Assembly (NCBI RefSeq): GCF_000380105.1
Contig: NZ_KB904449.1
Coordinates: 1-64,000 of the forward strand
Direction of reading: 5' to 3'
Length of the DNA: 64,000 nucleotides
Source of the DNA: Streptococcus orisratti DSM 15617
GTDB taxonomy: Bacteria; Bacillota; Bacilli; Lactobacillales; Streptococcaceae
Below are positions 16,933-25,982 of the stretch, piece after piece. The notes below the pieces were generated by a model. It did not search any database. It saw nothing but the letters and a program-made list of their open reading frames with translations, and was not told the DNA's origin. Position 1 is the first letter of the stretch. The number at the start of each line of letters is the position of its first letter. Made by a program: the position numbers and the translations under genes.

Positions 16933-18114
16933 TTATATTGCCCTATCTGGCTGACGCTTTACAAGGAGTGGCAAAAGCAGAACAAGTCCTGCAATGAAGC
17001 ATAAGATTGCCAATGTTAAAAACAGATTTGAATTGCTACCACTCATAGCTGACAAGAAAGAAACTACCGATGCAGCCATACCGCCACCCAGATTACAGCC
17101 CAACAAAACAAGCGTAGTCCCCAAAGCTAATTGGTTAGTTCTCAATATTTCTGAAAGCCTGTGAAAAACCGACGTTACACCTATGCTGTAAACAAATCCA
17201 GTTGTTAGGGCACCTATTGCCAAAAATACTAAATTAGGAGCCAACCAAATGAGCACCAAACCTAGCGCAAGAGCCAAAATAACCAAAGGTTGCAGGAACT
17301 GCCTAAAGTGAGCCATCAAACTGGCAAAGAGCGTTCCAGCCAAAATCCCCATCAACATCATCAAACTCAAAATTAGACTAGAGTCGATAGCTGTTCCTAA
17401 CTTAAGCTCTTCCGCCAACATAGGTAGGCGGATGGTGATTCCAGTGTTAATTAAAATCACCGAACCAGCGTAGAGTGCCATGAAAACAATGTGCCATACC
17501 TGCCTTGCTGATAAAGCAGTTTTTGCTTTTTTAGGATGGTTGGCAACTTTAGACTTGTCATCAGATTTTGCATTTCCAAATAACAGGTAAAATCCTAACA
17601 ATGGTAAGCCTAGCAGATAAATTAAGAAGCCTGACGACCAAGACCCGCGTAGCAATTGCCCAGCTAGAAAGGTTAAGGTGGCTGAACCCAAAACCTCCGT
17701 CGATCCCCGGATTCCCAACATTTTAGCACGTTCTGAGCCCGAATAATGCTGACTAATGATAGTAATAGCACGTTCATTGATTAGCCCAATTCCCAGTCCC
17801 AAGACCAGACGGGACATTAAAACTAATGGATAATCCTGAGTTAGAGCCGGCAAACTTCCCCCGAGTGAAATGCAGAGCAAACCTAGAACAAAAATCAACT
17901 TCTCGGTCAAAAAGCGACTGAGATAAGGGCTTGCTAAAAGCACAGCTATAATCATAAAAGAGGGAACCGATAACAAAAAATCAATTTGATTCAGCGAAAT
18001 CCCTGCTGCTGTATAAGCTGCTGTCATTTCCGGCAACAAAGGAGAAATGGCAAAGGTTGAAACCAACATAAAGGACAACCCTAAAAGGCTAATTTTTTCA
18101 AGAATAATTTTCAT
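16933..18114 (-). CDS. Major facilitator superfamily transporter
   Basis: A 393-residue MFS permease with about 12 transmembrane segments. The loop 2-3 motif region (ASPYLSRFLTEKLIFVLG) and the LVLGLGIGLINERAITIISQHYSGSERAKMLG stretch resemble MFS drug exporters of the CynX/EmrD-like kind. A promoter with -35 TTGCCA, 17-bp spacer and -10 TATACT lies about 30 nt upstream of the ATG; the ribosome-binding site is weak (GAAAGA). The gene lies between MITE copies A and B with the GlsB- and ClbS-like genes. The substrate is unknown; a multidrug or small-metabolite exporter is the best guess. Confidence 0.83.
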   Translation of the reverse strand: MKIILEKISLLGLSFMLVSTFAISPLLPEMTAAYTAAGISLNQIDFLLSVPSFMIIAVLLASPYLSRFLTEKLIFVLGLLCISLGGSLPALTQDYPLVLMSRLVLGLGIGLINERAITIISQHYSGSERAKMLGIRGSTEVLGSATLTFLAGQLLRGSWSSGFLIYLLGLPLLGFYLLFGNAKSDDKSKVANHPKKAKTALSARQVWHIVFMALYAGSVILINTGITIRLPMLAEELKLGTAIDSSLILSLMMLMGILAGTLFASLMAHFRQFLQPLVILALALGLVLIWLAPNLVFLAIGALTTGFVYSIGVTSVFHRLSEILRTNQLALGTTLVLLGCNLGGGMAASVVSFLSAMSGSNSNLFLTLAILCFIAGLVLLLPLLVKRQPDRAI

Positions 18115-18196
18115 AAAAGTCTTTCAAGTTTTTCTTTTCAGTATATAAGAAAATCCTTTACTTGGCAACACTCTTTCTCCAAAAGATTGAGCCTGA

Positions 18197-18336
18197 GAGC
18201 CTGTTCACAAGTCAAATATGAACTGACAACTTAGAACCTTTTTTTCAAAATACAGTCAGTATTCTCTCACAAAACTGCCTTGATTAGCGAAAAACGATCT
18301 CTTATCTATAAACACTTCACTTGTGAATACAGGTTC
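18197..18336 (-). repeat. MITE-like element, copy B, inverted
   Basis: A 140-bp relative of copy A in the opposite orientation. The right end is GTGAATACAGGTTC followed by TTA; the left end is the degenerate repeat GAGCCTGTTCAC preceded by TGA. The inner blocks around TCGCTAATCAAGGCAGTTTT (copy A orientation) are shared. It has no coding capacity. Together with copy A it brackets three accessory genes. Confidence 0.75.
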
Positions 18337-18590
18337 TTAACCCAAATGCTAGTCAAAGAACAACAGAAAAGCTAGAAGCTAAGTGTTCTTTTCAAGTATT
18401 GTTTTTTCTATGAACTAAACCATTCTTATATAGTAGTCCAGATGATTAATAAAAACCAACACTGATTTGGCACTTCTCAACATGCTAGCATGTTGAGTTC
18501 ACCTTACCTTAATTCAGACTGAATTGATTTGATGAATTTCAATTCTATCTGCAATTGTTTGATTGATTGTTATTGCGGCGTAACATTCAA
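18337..18590. other. Spacer with a 22-bp perfect palindrome
   Basis: No gene is visible between MITE copy B and the rpsO terminator. The one feature is a perfect 22-bp palindrome at 18476-18497 (core AACATGCTAGCATGTT). It is not followed by a T-run on either strand, so it may be a protein-binding site or repeat relic rather than a terminator. Confidence 0.45.
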
Positions 18591-18622
18591 AAAACGCCTC
18601 GAAATCTTATTTCGGGCGTTTT
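18591..18622 (-). terminator. Terminator of rpsO
   Basis: Hairpin with GC-rich arms AAAACGCC and GGCGTTTT extended by CGAAAT/ATTTCG; on the minus strand GGCGTTTTTTG gives the T-run. It lies about 30 nt beyond the rpsO stop codon. Confidence 0.85.
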
Positions 18623-18652
18623 GCTGTTGAGTTGCTTTTTTCTTGCGTCTGA

Positions 18653-18922
18653 TTAGCGACGGAGGCCAAGTGAAGCAATCAATTCACGATAACGGTTAAC
18701 GTCTGTGCGGCGAAGGTATGCCAACAAGTTACGACGGTGACCAATTTTTTTCATCAAACCACGGTAAGTTGCGTGGTCTTTTTTGTGTTGTTTGATATGG
18801 TCGTTAAGGTGGTTGATTTCCCAAGTAAGAACAGCTACTTGAACTTCAACTGAACCTGTGTCGCCTTCGTGACGTGCGTATTGAGCGATGATTTCATTTT
18901 TTTTCTCTTTTGAGATTGCCAT
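18653..18922 (-). CDS. rpsO: 30S ribosomal protein S15
   Basis: An 89-residue S15, binding 16S rRNA early in small-subunit assembly. The start [12 protein letters not shown] with AAAGGAGAAAATATT upstream fits all relatives; [39 protein letters not shown] and the C-terminal [12 protein letters not shown] are fully conserved. The 100-nt leader can fold a hairpin around AAGAAG and CTTCTT (about 18984-19010) and could be the autoregulatory S15 target known in other bacteria, but I cannot match it to a known class. Confidence 0.97.
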   Translation of the reverse strand: MAISKEKKNEIIAQYARHEGDTGSVEVQVAVLTWEINHLNDHIKQHKKDHATYRGLMKKIGHRRNLLAYLRRTDVNRYRELIASLGLRR

Positions 18923-19023
18923 AATATTTTCTCCTTTATATGCTTCATCCGAGTGATGGGTTTTGGCAGTTCCCATAACCAAGAAGAAGTTACTAGCCTT
19001 TAGGCTTCTTATATTTTAGCAAA

Positions 19024-19051
19024 ATGGCCGAGCTTCGTCAACTCCGACCAT
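19024..19051 (-). terminator. Terminator of perR
   Basis: Stem ATGGTCGGAG with CTCGGCCAT followed by TTTTGC on the minus strand, 8 nt past the stop codon at 19059. Confidence 0.7.
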
Positions 19052-19058
19052 CTGCATT

Positions 19059-19559
19059 TTATTTTCTCAATTTGCTAATAGAGCTATTGGGTAGGTTTTT
19101 CTTCAATTTAGCTTGACAATCTGGGCAGATTCCGTAAGCTGTTAACTGAATTCTAGTAACTTGATAACCCGTCTGTTCATGAGCTTCCTTTGAGACATCA
19201 ATCACATCTGCATCCATAAAATCAGCAATTTTTCCACAAGACTCACAGACAATATTGACATGCTGGTGCCCCATAAAATCATAGTAGGTTGTGCTATAAT
19301 TGCAGAGTTTCAGTTCTGTTACAAAACCTTCGTCCACGAGAACTTTGAGATTGTTATAGACAGTTGCCAAACTCATATTAGGATATTCTGGCAATAAGTC
19401 ATTATATATTTTTTCCGCACTTGGATGCTCACGGCTGTTGACCATATAAGCAATGATTGCCTTGCGTGTTTCTGTAATTCGAATGTGTTTTTCTCTGAGG
19501 TGCTCCAGAACATTTTCATAGGCATCTAAAGTTTGGTGATGATGAGTATGAATGTCCAT
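19059..19559 (-). CDS. perR: Fur family regulator PerR
   Basis: A 166-residue Fur-family repressor best matching PerR, the peroxide-sensing regulator of streptococci. Domains: DNA-binding winged helix (about residues 18-95, with HPSAEKIYNDLLPEYPNMSLATVYNNLKVLVDEGFV) and dimerisation/metal domain (about 96-166) with CESCGK and CPDCQ forming the structural Cys4 zinc site and DFMGHQHVNIV supplying regulatory metal ligands. The extended N-terminus is His-rich (MDIHTHHHQ), as in other streptococcal PerR. An extended -10 (TGG TATAAT, 19596-19591) and GGAGAGGGGAA precede the start. I did not find a clear PerR box in the leader. Confidence 0.93.
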   Translation of the reverse strand: MDIHTHHHQTLDAYENVLEHLREKHIRITETRKAIIAYMVNSREHPSAEKIYNDLLPEYPNMSLATVYNNLKVLVDEGFVTELKLCNYSTTYYDFMGHQHVNIVCESCGKIADFMDADVIDVSKEAHEQTGYQVTRIQLTAYGICPDCQAKLKKNLPNSSISKLRK

Positions 19560-19632
19560 TTCCCCTCTCCTTTGTGAATTATCAGAAGTAATTATACCAT
19601 ATTTTTAGCATTTTCACAGAAAGAAAACTTGA

Positions 19633-20076
19633 CTAATTCCCACCATCAAGCATTTCAAGATACTCAATCTTTAAACAGCGATTCATGACAATCTTTTGAC
19701 AACCCGCTGTTCGTAGGATTTGTTCTGCTTCTTCATTTTCTAAACTAAGCTGTGCCCAGAAAACGTCCGCATCAGTTTGGATAAAATCCTTAGCCACGTC
19801 AGGCAAAAACTCGCTACGTCTGAAAACATCAACAATGTCCACATGAATAGGAATATCTTGCAGACAGGCATAAACTTTTTCTCCTAGAACCTCAGAACCA
19901 GCCAACTTTGGATTGACAGGAATAATCGTGTAGCCAGCTTCTTGCATGAGTTTAGAAACACGATAGGCCGCCGTCTCTTCACGATTAGAAAGACCAACAA
20001 CTGCAATGGTCTTAGCACCTTTGATATAACTAAAAATCACGTCTTGACTAGGATTTTGAAATGAGTACATAGACAA
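19633..20076 (-). CDS. CoA-binding (YccU-like) protein
   Basis: A 147-residue Rossmann-fold CoA-binding-domain protein. The nucleotide-binding start IAVVGLSNREETAAYRVSKLMQEAGY, followed by IIPVNPKLAGSEVLGEKVYACLQDIP, is the family signature, as is DVFRRSEFLPDVAKDFI. Proteins like this are widespread and uncharacterised. It is transcribed alone with AAGGAGTTGTC before the ATG and lies 60 nt from the TraX-like gene. Confidence 0.85.
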   Translation of the reverse strand: MSMYSFQNPSQDVIFSYIKGAKTIAVVGLSNREETAAYRVSKLMQEAGYTIIPVNPKLAGSEVLGEKVYACLQDIPIHVDIVDVFRRSEFLPDVAKDFIQTDADVFWAQLSLENEEAEQILRTAGCQKIVMNRCLKIEYLEMLDGGN

Positions 20077-20136
20077 CTCCTTGAAAGTGTTTTCTTTAGT
20101 ATATCACAAAGCAAACGACTACGCATGATTCGGCTA

Positions 20137-20991
20137 TCATCCCTTGTACAAAAAGAAAGATAGAGCGTAGAGCAAGTAGATATGTGCTGGATAAAAAATA
20201 TAGAACAGCCACTTAGGACCCCGACCACGCTCGCCATTATAAGCCAACATAAATGGGGCTGCAAAAATTTCCATCCACTCAAAGGCTTTGAACAAAAGGA
20301 GATCAGGGGTCAACGCCAGTCCCATAGTGGGTACAAGCAAGAACACACGCCCTAAGTCAACGAGCAAGGAAGCTAAGACAAATCCTAGCACCTCTCTTTT
20401 GAGACTCTTACGGCAAAGATACATAACAATTCCTACAATTAATGTCGCTGTTCCACCATCACTGATGGTAGTATGTAGCGGTAATATCGTAAAATTGATA
20501 AGACTAAGAGGAAAGGATAACCATTGGTTTCCAGACTGACTAGCCATTTGATAAAGAGGCATAAAGAGCCACGGTAGAATTATTGGTAAAATTGTTGTCA
20601 CAATTCCTCTTAAATATTTTTTCTCTTCAAGCCAAACAATTCCTTGCAAAACTACCAACAAAATCGCAAAGGAAGACAGCATCATATTTTGCGGGAAGAA
20701 GCCATCTTTACGCACAAATTCCGATAAAACATTGTAAAATCCAAACTGAACAAGCCCCATCCCTACTGACAAACTATACATTTGCAAAAAGTAGCGTTTG
20801 CGATTGTGCGTGTGAACAAATCCTTCAATAACACAAAAGAGAAATAAAGGAGCTGCTAAACGCCCAATTTGTGAGAACCATAGAGGAATTTTTCCCGTAA
20901 ATTCAAAAAAGTAGTGGATATGGTCCAGAACCATAAAAAACAAAGCAAAGTACTTTAAATCAAAATTATTTAATCCTTTTTTACCTAACAT
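20137..20991 (-). CDS. TraX family membrane protein
   Basis: A 284-residue polytopic protein with about eight transmembrane segments, resembling TraX. In the F plasmid TraX acetylates pilin; chromosomal Firmicute copies are thought to be membrane acetyltransferases of unclear substrate. The N-terminal LKYFALFFMVLDHIHYFFEF and the following RLAAPLFLFCVIEGFVHTHNRKRY match the acyltransferase-like core. GGAGGAAAAA precedes the ATG. It lies 56 nt downstream of the histidine kinase gene on the same strand and may belong to the same transcript. Confidence 0.82.
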   Translation of the reverse strand: MLGKKGLNNFDLKYFALFFMVLDHIHYFFEFTGKIPLWFSQIGRLAAPLFLFCVIEGFVHTHNRKRYFLQMYSLSVGMGLVQFGFYNVLSEFVRKDGFFPQNMMLSSFAILLVVLQGIVWLEEKKYLRGIVTTILPIILPWLFMPLYQMASQSGNQWLSFPLSLINFTILPLHTTISDGGTATLIVGIVMYLCRKSLKREVLGFVLASLLVDLGRVFLLVPTMGLALTPDLLLFKAFEWMEIFAAPFMLAYNGERGRGPKWLFYIFYPAHIYLLYALSFFLYKG

Positions 20992-21046
20992 TTTTTCCTC
21001 CTTAATCCTAGTATAGAAAGAAAAGTTAAGGAATTTATAAGGAAAG

Positions 21047-22414
21047 TTAAATTTTTAGCCTTTTTATTGGCAACGTTATCGTAACCCGTGCACCACTATT
21101 GTGATTTTCCAAAATTAAGCGTCCATCATGCTTACTAACAATGTTATCAGCAATATATAACCCCATACCCAAATGGTCAGTCTGACTCCGACTACTATCA
21201 GCCCGATAAAAGAGCCTCTTTCCTTTTAGCAAGGCCTCTGGCGAAAAAACAATTCCTTCATTCTCACAGACTAACTTCAAAAAGACACCATCACATTGAA
21301 AAATTAAGCGGATATCGCTATTCTTCGCACTGTAATCCAAAGCATTTGAAACGATATTCATGACAGCTCTGGTCATCAGTGCTATATCAATATCAAGTAC
21401 AAAATCCCCTCGACACATCTTTTCAATAGAAAGTTGACGCCCACAGGCCAGTGCCAAAGCATTTGTTTCCTCTGACAACTTATTAAGAAAAAACTCTCCT
21501 TTAACTGGTTGACGTTCTAATGTTGTCAAAGACTGCGTCATAGCCAATTGGCGTAGTTCGGTAAGATAGACTTCAACCTTGGTAATATTTTTCAAACTAA
21601 ACTGTACATACGAAGCCTGCTGTGCTGATAAATCTGTCAAAGTCAACAACTCCGTATTACCTTTAATAACCGTCAAGGGGGTTTTTAGGTCATGAGTTAA
21701 AGCAGATAGCTGCTCCTTGCGTTCCTCTTCAAGTAACCAATTTTTCATAAGGGATTCTTTTAAAGAGTCCTTCATTCCATTAATGCTCTCCAACAAAGCA
21801 TTGAACTCCTTAATTTGAGTGTTTGCTACTGAAAACTCTAAATCTTGCTGACCAATTTTTTCCGTCAACTCTACAAGAGGCGCCATCTGACGCTTCACAT
21901 AGTGTGCAAATCGTATAGTCACTAACGCAAAAACCAGAAACCAGGTGATAATAAACATGGTGACCCAGACAAACTCAAAATTAGGTAAGTGCTCTTCCAA
22001 CCAAGCCTGACCATAGTGGACACGGAGATCATAATGAACTACATATGTTCCTTCCTGACGCTCAATCTTAATAAAATAGCCCTGACTAGCTTGATTCCCC
22101 TTTTTCAAGAAAAGCTGAGCTTCTTTCTTTAAATTACTAGACATATCAGATTGCTTTATGATTTGTGACACATCAAAAAGAGCATAATTAGTTCCTAGAG
22201 GTAAATCTGTCACCCTGACTGCTTGATTGGAATTGGCTTGCAAGCTTTTCAATTGAAATTCAGCATTATTAGCAGGTAAAACCAGCCCACTTTCCATGAT
22301 AGGAAAAAGTAAAAGCAAAAAGACAATTATTTGAACCAGTGATATCCCGATAATTGCCAGGAAATACTTTAAAAAAATTCCTCTAAGAGATGTTTGACCT
22401 TTTTTTAAACCCAT
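21047..22414 (-). CDS. Sensor histidine kinase, NisK/SpaK-like
   Basis: A 455-residue membrane kinase. Segments: TM1 (about 15-38), extracytoplasmic sensor of about 110 residues, TM2 (about 148-168), HAMP-like linker, HisKA with the phospho-acceptor His241 in SALTHDLKTPLTVIKGN, and HATPase_c with N-box MNIVSNALDYS, DSSRSQTDHLGMGLYIADNI (G-box). The THDLKTPLTVI form and the sensor size resemble kinases of lantibiotic-responsive systems (NisK, SpaK). It overlaps the response-regulator gene by 10 nt. No lantibiotic or immunity gene is in the window, so the signal is open; envelope stress or peptide sensing is inference. Confidence 0.9.
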   Translation of the reverse strand: MGLKKGQTSLRGIFLKYFLAIIGISLVQIIVFLLLLFPIMESGLVLPANNAEFQLKSLQANSNQAVRVTDLPLGTNYALFDVSQIIKQSDMSSNLKKEAQLFLKKGNQASQGYFIKIERQEGTYVVHYDLRVHYGQAWLEEHLPNFEFVWVTMFIITWFLVFALVTIRFAHYVKRQMAPLVELTEKIGQQDLEFSVANTQIKEFNALLESINGMKDSLKESLMKNWLLEEERKEQLSALTHDLKTPLTVIKGNTELLTLTDLSAQQASYVQFSLKNITKVEVYLTELRQLAMTQSLTTLERQPVKGEFFLNKLSEETNALALACGRQLSIEKMCRGDFVLDIDIALMTRAVMNIVSNALDYSAKNSDIRLIFQCDGVFLKLVCENEGIVFSPEALLKGKRLFYRADSSRSQTDHLGMGLYIADNIVSKHDGRLILENHNSGARVTITLPIKRLKI

Positions 22415-23064
22415 TTGTAACCTACTCCCCAGACTGTCTCAATAGGCTCTGAACCAAGTTCACGAAATTTAGCACGAATGTTCTTAATATGCTCTGCTAT
22501 CGCTTGTGGCGTTCCCCGTTCTGCATAGGCATCTAACCTATCATAAAGTTGTTCCTTCGAAAAAACCTGTCCCCTATGCCGTGCTAAAAATTCACAAAGT
22601 TCATATTCTGATTTAGTCAATGGCAGAGCTAAACCCGCAACGCTGACTGACTTAGCAGAAAGGTCAAAGTGCACCTCTCCTAAGGTTAGGTAGCTATGTT
22701 TCTCACGATTTTCCCTTCGTAGATGAGCACCAACACGCGCCAAAAGTTCTTGTACGCCGAAAGGTTTAACGATGTAATCATCTGCACCATAGGCCAAACC
22801 AGAAACGATATCACTTTCATCCGTCTTAGCTGTTAAAAAAATAATAGGACAATCAACTAGAGGACGAATTTCCTGACAAAAAGTTAAACCATCCATTTCG
22901 GGCATCATAATATCCAGAAGTATTGCAGCGTACTGTCCTAACTGACTCTTATCAACTGCCTGAGCACGATTAAAGACATCAACCAAATAACCTTGTAACT
23001 GCAAGGCATTTTTTATCAAAATTAAAATATCCACATCATCATCAACTACTAAAATCCTAGCCAT
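22405..23064 (-). CDS. Response regulator, OmpR/NisR type
   Basis: A 219-residue regulator: receiver domain (residues 1-120; acidic pocket Asp8-10, phospho-acceptor Asp51 in ILLDIMMPEMDG, Lys100 in IVKPFG) and a winged-helix trans_reg_C domain (about 125-219, with LPLTKSEYELCEFLARHRGQVFSKEQLYDRL and VWGVGYKWV). GGGGAGGCTAGTAT precedes the ATG. It is co-transcribed with the kinase gene, overlapping by 10 nt. The overall form is closest to the NisR/SpaR branch of the OmpR family; targets unknown. Confidence 0.92.
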   Translation of the reverse strand: MARILVVDDDVDILILIKNALQLQGYLVDVFNRAQAVDKSQLGQYAAILLDIMMPEMDGLTFCQEIRPLVDCPIIFLTAKTDESDIVSGLAYGADDYIVKPFGVQELLARVGAHLRRENREKHSYLTLGEVHFDLSAKSVSVAGLALPLTKSEYELCEFLARHRGQVFSKEQLYDRLDAYAERGTPQAIAEHIKNIRAKFRELGSEPIETVWGVGYKWV

Positions 23065-23217
23065 ATACTAGCCTCCCCTAAAATTCAGTCATTTTTACAT
23101 CTGAAAGCTTCCCTTACACGTCGGTCATCCAATAATAAAAGACAAGTTCAAAATGTGTAAGCTAGTTTAATCCTAACACAGTTTTATCAGGAAATCATCA
23201 AGAGATTCTCCAAAAAA

Positions 23218-23247
23218 GAAAGAACTAGCAGGTGAGCTAGTTCTTTC
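23218..23247 (-). terminator. Terminator of polA
   Basis: Perfect 12-bp stem (arms GAAAGAACTAGC and GCTAGTTCTTTC, 6-nt loop) followed on the minus strand by TTTTTTGG. It separates polA from the response-regulator gene. Confidence 0.88.
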
Positions 23248-23330
23248 AGGAGATTATGAAAAGAAAAGTTTTAGGATTGTTTATAGTATAACCAAGCTCC
23301 CTTAAATAAAACTTAATCGGAACTAATTTT

Positions 23331-25967
23331 TTATTTGGCTTCATACCAAGTTTGGCCTGCGCTTTCATCAGCAACCAGTGGAACTGAAAGTTCTATAGCC
23401 GACTCCATCGTATCTTTGACTAAAGATTTCACGGCTTTCAACTCATCTTGTGGAACTTCCAGCACAATTTCATCGTGTACTTGTAATAGCATTTTGGCCT
23501 TGTAACCTTTCTCAACCAGAGCCTTATCGAGGTTAATCATCGCAATCTTAAGAATATCAGCTGCGCTACCCTGAATAGGCGAATTGATAGCTGTACGCTC
23601 TGCAAAATTGCGGATATTAAAATTTCGAGAATTGATATCTGGCAAACTACGACGGCGTTTGAAGAGTGTTTCTACATAGCCCTTATCACGCGCCTCACGC
23701 ACAACATTTTCCATATAATCTTTGATTCCAGGATAACGTTCAAAGTACGTTTCGATGTATTGCTTTGCTAATTTCCGAGGGATACCTAAATTATTAGCCA
23801 AACCAAAATCTGAAATGCCATAAACAATCCCGAAGTTGACAGCCTTTGCATTGCGACGGTCATTTGGTGTCACATCCTCAGCCTTTTCAATGCCGAAAAC
23901 ACGCATAGCTGTTGAGGTGTGAATGTCAGCCCCTTCACGAAAGGCAGCAATCAGATGCTCATCTCCCGAAATGTGTGCCAACACGCGCAATTCAATCTGT
24001 GAGTAATCCGAACTAAGCAGCACCGCATCATCATTCGAAGGAACGAATGCCTTACGAATAACGCGCCCCTGCTCCAGTCGAATTGGAATATTCTGTAGGT
24101 TAGGGTCAACTGAGGACAGACGACCTGTCTGGGTCAAGTCTTGTAGATAACGCGTATGAATTTTCTCATCAGCCAAGATATATTCTTGCAGACCAAGTAC
24201 ATATGTTGATTGAATCTTCGTAATCTGGCGATAGTCCAAAATCTTGGAAACTATAGGCGAGATCGGAGCTAAGCGTTCCAAAACATCCACTGCTGTTGAG
24301 TAGCCCGTCTTTGTCTTTTTAGTATATTCTACTGGTAGCTGCATCTTGTCAAAGAGAATCTCTCCCAACTGTTTGGGTGAATTGATATTAAATTCACAGC
24401 CTGCCAACTCGTAAATTTCCTTCGTCAGACGTTCTATGACCACCTGATTTTCCACTGCCATTTCATTAAGCGTCTGCCCTTTTACCTTAATTCCAGCAAT
24501 TTCCATTTTAGCCAGCACATCGGCTAATGGCTGCTCAATATCAAAGAGAAGAGCCTGCTGTTCATGTTGAGCTAACTTATCCAGTATGACCGGCTCTGCC
24601 ACTTCAAGCACCTTGATTTTTTTAGCCAAATGGCTGAGCAACGCAGTTTTCTCAGGGATGGCACGTTTGGCTCCTTTACCGTAAACCACCTCGTCTGCCT
24701 CTAGCGGCAAATCAGTATAAAGGCTTGCAATTGTTGAGATTTCATTATCTTCTACCGTTGATAGCAAGTATTTGGCCAGACGAGCGTCAAAAGCTGGCGC
24801 TGGCAAATCAATACCTAGATGACTAAGGAGAACTTTGCTACGCTTGAAATCATAGGTCTTGATAGACTGAGACAAAACTTGTTTAAACAAAGGTTCAGAC
24901 AACAAGTTTACATCCGTCGAAGCATAGATAGCTCTGCTATTTCCCCAAGCAAAACCAATAATGTCCTCAACATGGTAGTTATCACCCAAAATCTCAAAAT
25001 AGAAAAATTGGTCATCTTCAAACATTTCCGGACTCAGACGATCAACCTCGGTGAATGCCACTTCAAAAGTCGCCTGAGGGCTTTCACTATTCAACGCTTT
25101 TTTGAATTGCTTGAAATCCATCTCATCATAAAAAGGTAAAAGCTTCTCTAAATTTGGGCCCTCGTAGATGATGTCATCTAAGCCAATAGTGATTGGTGCA
25201 CTAGTATCAATAGTTGCCAATGTTTTAGATAAGAAGGCTTGTTCCTTGTCGTTAATGAGATTTTCCTTCATTTTGGAAGCCTTCATGCTGTCAATATTAG
25301 CATAGATACCTTCCAAACTACCGTGCTCTAAAAGCAACTTTAACCCTGTCTTTTCACCAATTTTAGTAACACCAGGAATATTATCGGACTTATCCCCCAT
25401 GAGCGCCTTTAGGTCAATGAACTGCTTAGGTGTAATCCCCATTTTTTCCATCAGGTAGGCTGGGGTAAATTCTTCAAAATCAGCAACACCTTTTTTCGAA
25501 ATTTCGACAATAGTGTTACTATCTGTCAGCTGAATCAAATCCTTATCTCCACTGACAATGGTCACATCATACTCATCACCGTTTTCTGCCATCTTATCCA
25601 ACGTACCAATAATATCATCAGCCTCGTAGTTGTCTAAATCATAAAATTTAATTCCCAGGCCTGTCAACATCTCTCGGATATAAGGTAATTGCTCTCGAAA
25701 TTCTTCTGGTGTTTTGGCACGTCCAGCCTTGTATTCCGTAAACATCTCTGTACGAAAAGTCGTCTTTCCAGCATCAAAAGCAACCAATACATGAGTGGGT
25801 TGCACACGCTCCATGAGGTGATTGAGCATAAGATGAAAACCATAAATGGCATTCGTGTGCAAACCTGCACGATTTTTAAAGCGATCAATCTGATTATAAA
25901 GTGCAAAAAAGGCACGATAAGCAACAGACGACCCATCAATCAATAATAATTTCTTCTTGTTTTCCAT
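23331..25967 (-). CDS. polA: DNA polymerase I
   Basis: An 878-residue DNA polymerase I for repair and Okazaki-fragment processing. Domains: 5'-3' exonuclease (about 1-290, with LLIDGSSVAYRAFFAL, VAFDAGKTTFR, ADDIIGTL, VSGDKDLIQL), a degenerate 3'-5' exonuclease-like domain (about 300-470; the first acidic motif reads FFYFEIL, so I do not see the DxE needed for proofreading), and the polymerase domain with motif A DYSQIELRVLAH, motif B RRNAKAVNFGIVYG and motif C QVHDEIV. Start: the ATG at 25967 lies 6 nt after an extended -10 box (TGT TATAAT) with no ribosome-binding motif between, so the mRNA is probably leaderless. Confidence 0.97.
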   Translation of the reverse strand: MENKKKLLLIDGSSVAYRAFFALYNQIDRFKNRAGLHTNAIYGFHLMLNHLMERVQPTHVLVAFDAGKTTFRTEMFTEYKAGRAKTPEEFREQLPYIREMLTGLGIKFYDLDNYEADDIIGTLDKMAENGDEYDVTIVSGDKDLIQLTDSNTIVEISKKGVADFEEFTPAYLMEKMGITPKQFIDLKALMGDKSDNIPGVTKIGEKTGLKLLLEHGSLEGIYANIDSMKASKMKENLINDKEQAFLSKTLATIDTSAPITIGLDDIIYEGPNLEKLLPFYDEMDFKQFKKALNSESPQATFEVAFTEVDRLSPEMFEDDQFFYFEILGDNYHVEDIIGFAWGNSRAIYASTDVNLLSEPLFKQVLSQSIKTYDFKRSKVLLSHLGIDLPAPAFDARLAKYLLSTVEDNEISTIASLYTDLPLEADEVVYGKGAKRAIPEKTALLSHLAKKIKVLEVAEPVILDKLAQHEQQALLFDIEQPLADVLAKMEIAGIKVKGQTLNEMAVENQVVIERLTKEIYELAGCEFNINSPKQLGEILFDKMQLPVEYTKKTKTGYSTAVDVLERLAPISPIVSKILDYRQITKIQSTYVLGLQEYILADEKIHTRYLQDLTQTGRLSSVDPNLQNIPIRLEQGRVIRKAFVPSNDDAVLLSSDYSQIELRVLAHISGDEHLIAAFREGADIHTSTAMRVFGIEKAEDVTPNDRRNAKAVNFGIVYGISDFGLANNLGIPRKLAKQYIETYFERYPGIKDYMENVVREARDKGYVETLFKRRRSLPDINSRNFNIRNFAERTAINSPIQGSAADILKIAMINLDKALVEKGYKAKMLLQVHDEIVLEVPQDELKAVKSLVKDTMESAIELSVPLVADESAGQTWYEAK

Positions 25968-25973
25968 AACTTT

Positions 25974-25982
25974 ATTATAACA
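25974..25982 (-). promoter_or_regulatory. Extended -10 promoter of polA, 6 nt from ATG
   Basis: Minus-strand TGT TATAAT ends at 25974; the bases 25973-25968 (AAAGTT) are the only ones before the ATG. GTGAAA 16 bp upstream is a weak -35. Predicted transcription start coincides with the start codon. Confidence 0.6.

Noticed and set aside
19560..19632. PerR box in the perR leader
   Set aside because: No segment fits the 15-bp inverted-repeat consensus with acceptable mismatches.
23331..25967. Proofreading activity of DNA polymerase I
   Set aside because: The central domain lacks the DxE motif in the expected place (FFYFEIL), so I do not claim 3'-5' exonuclease activity.
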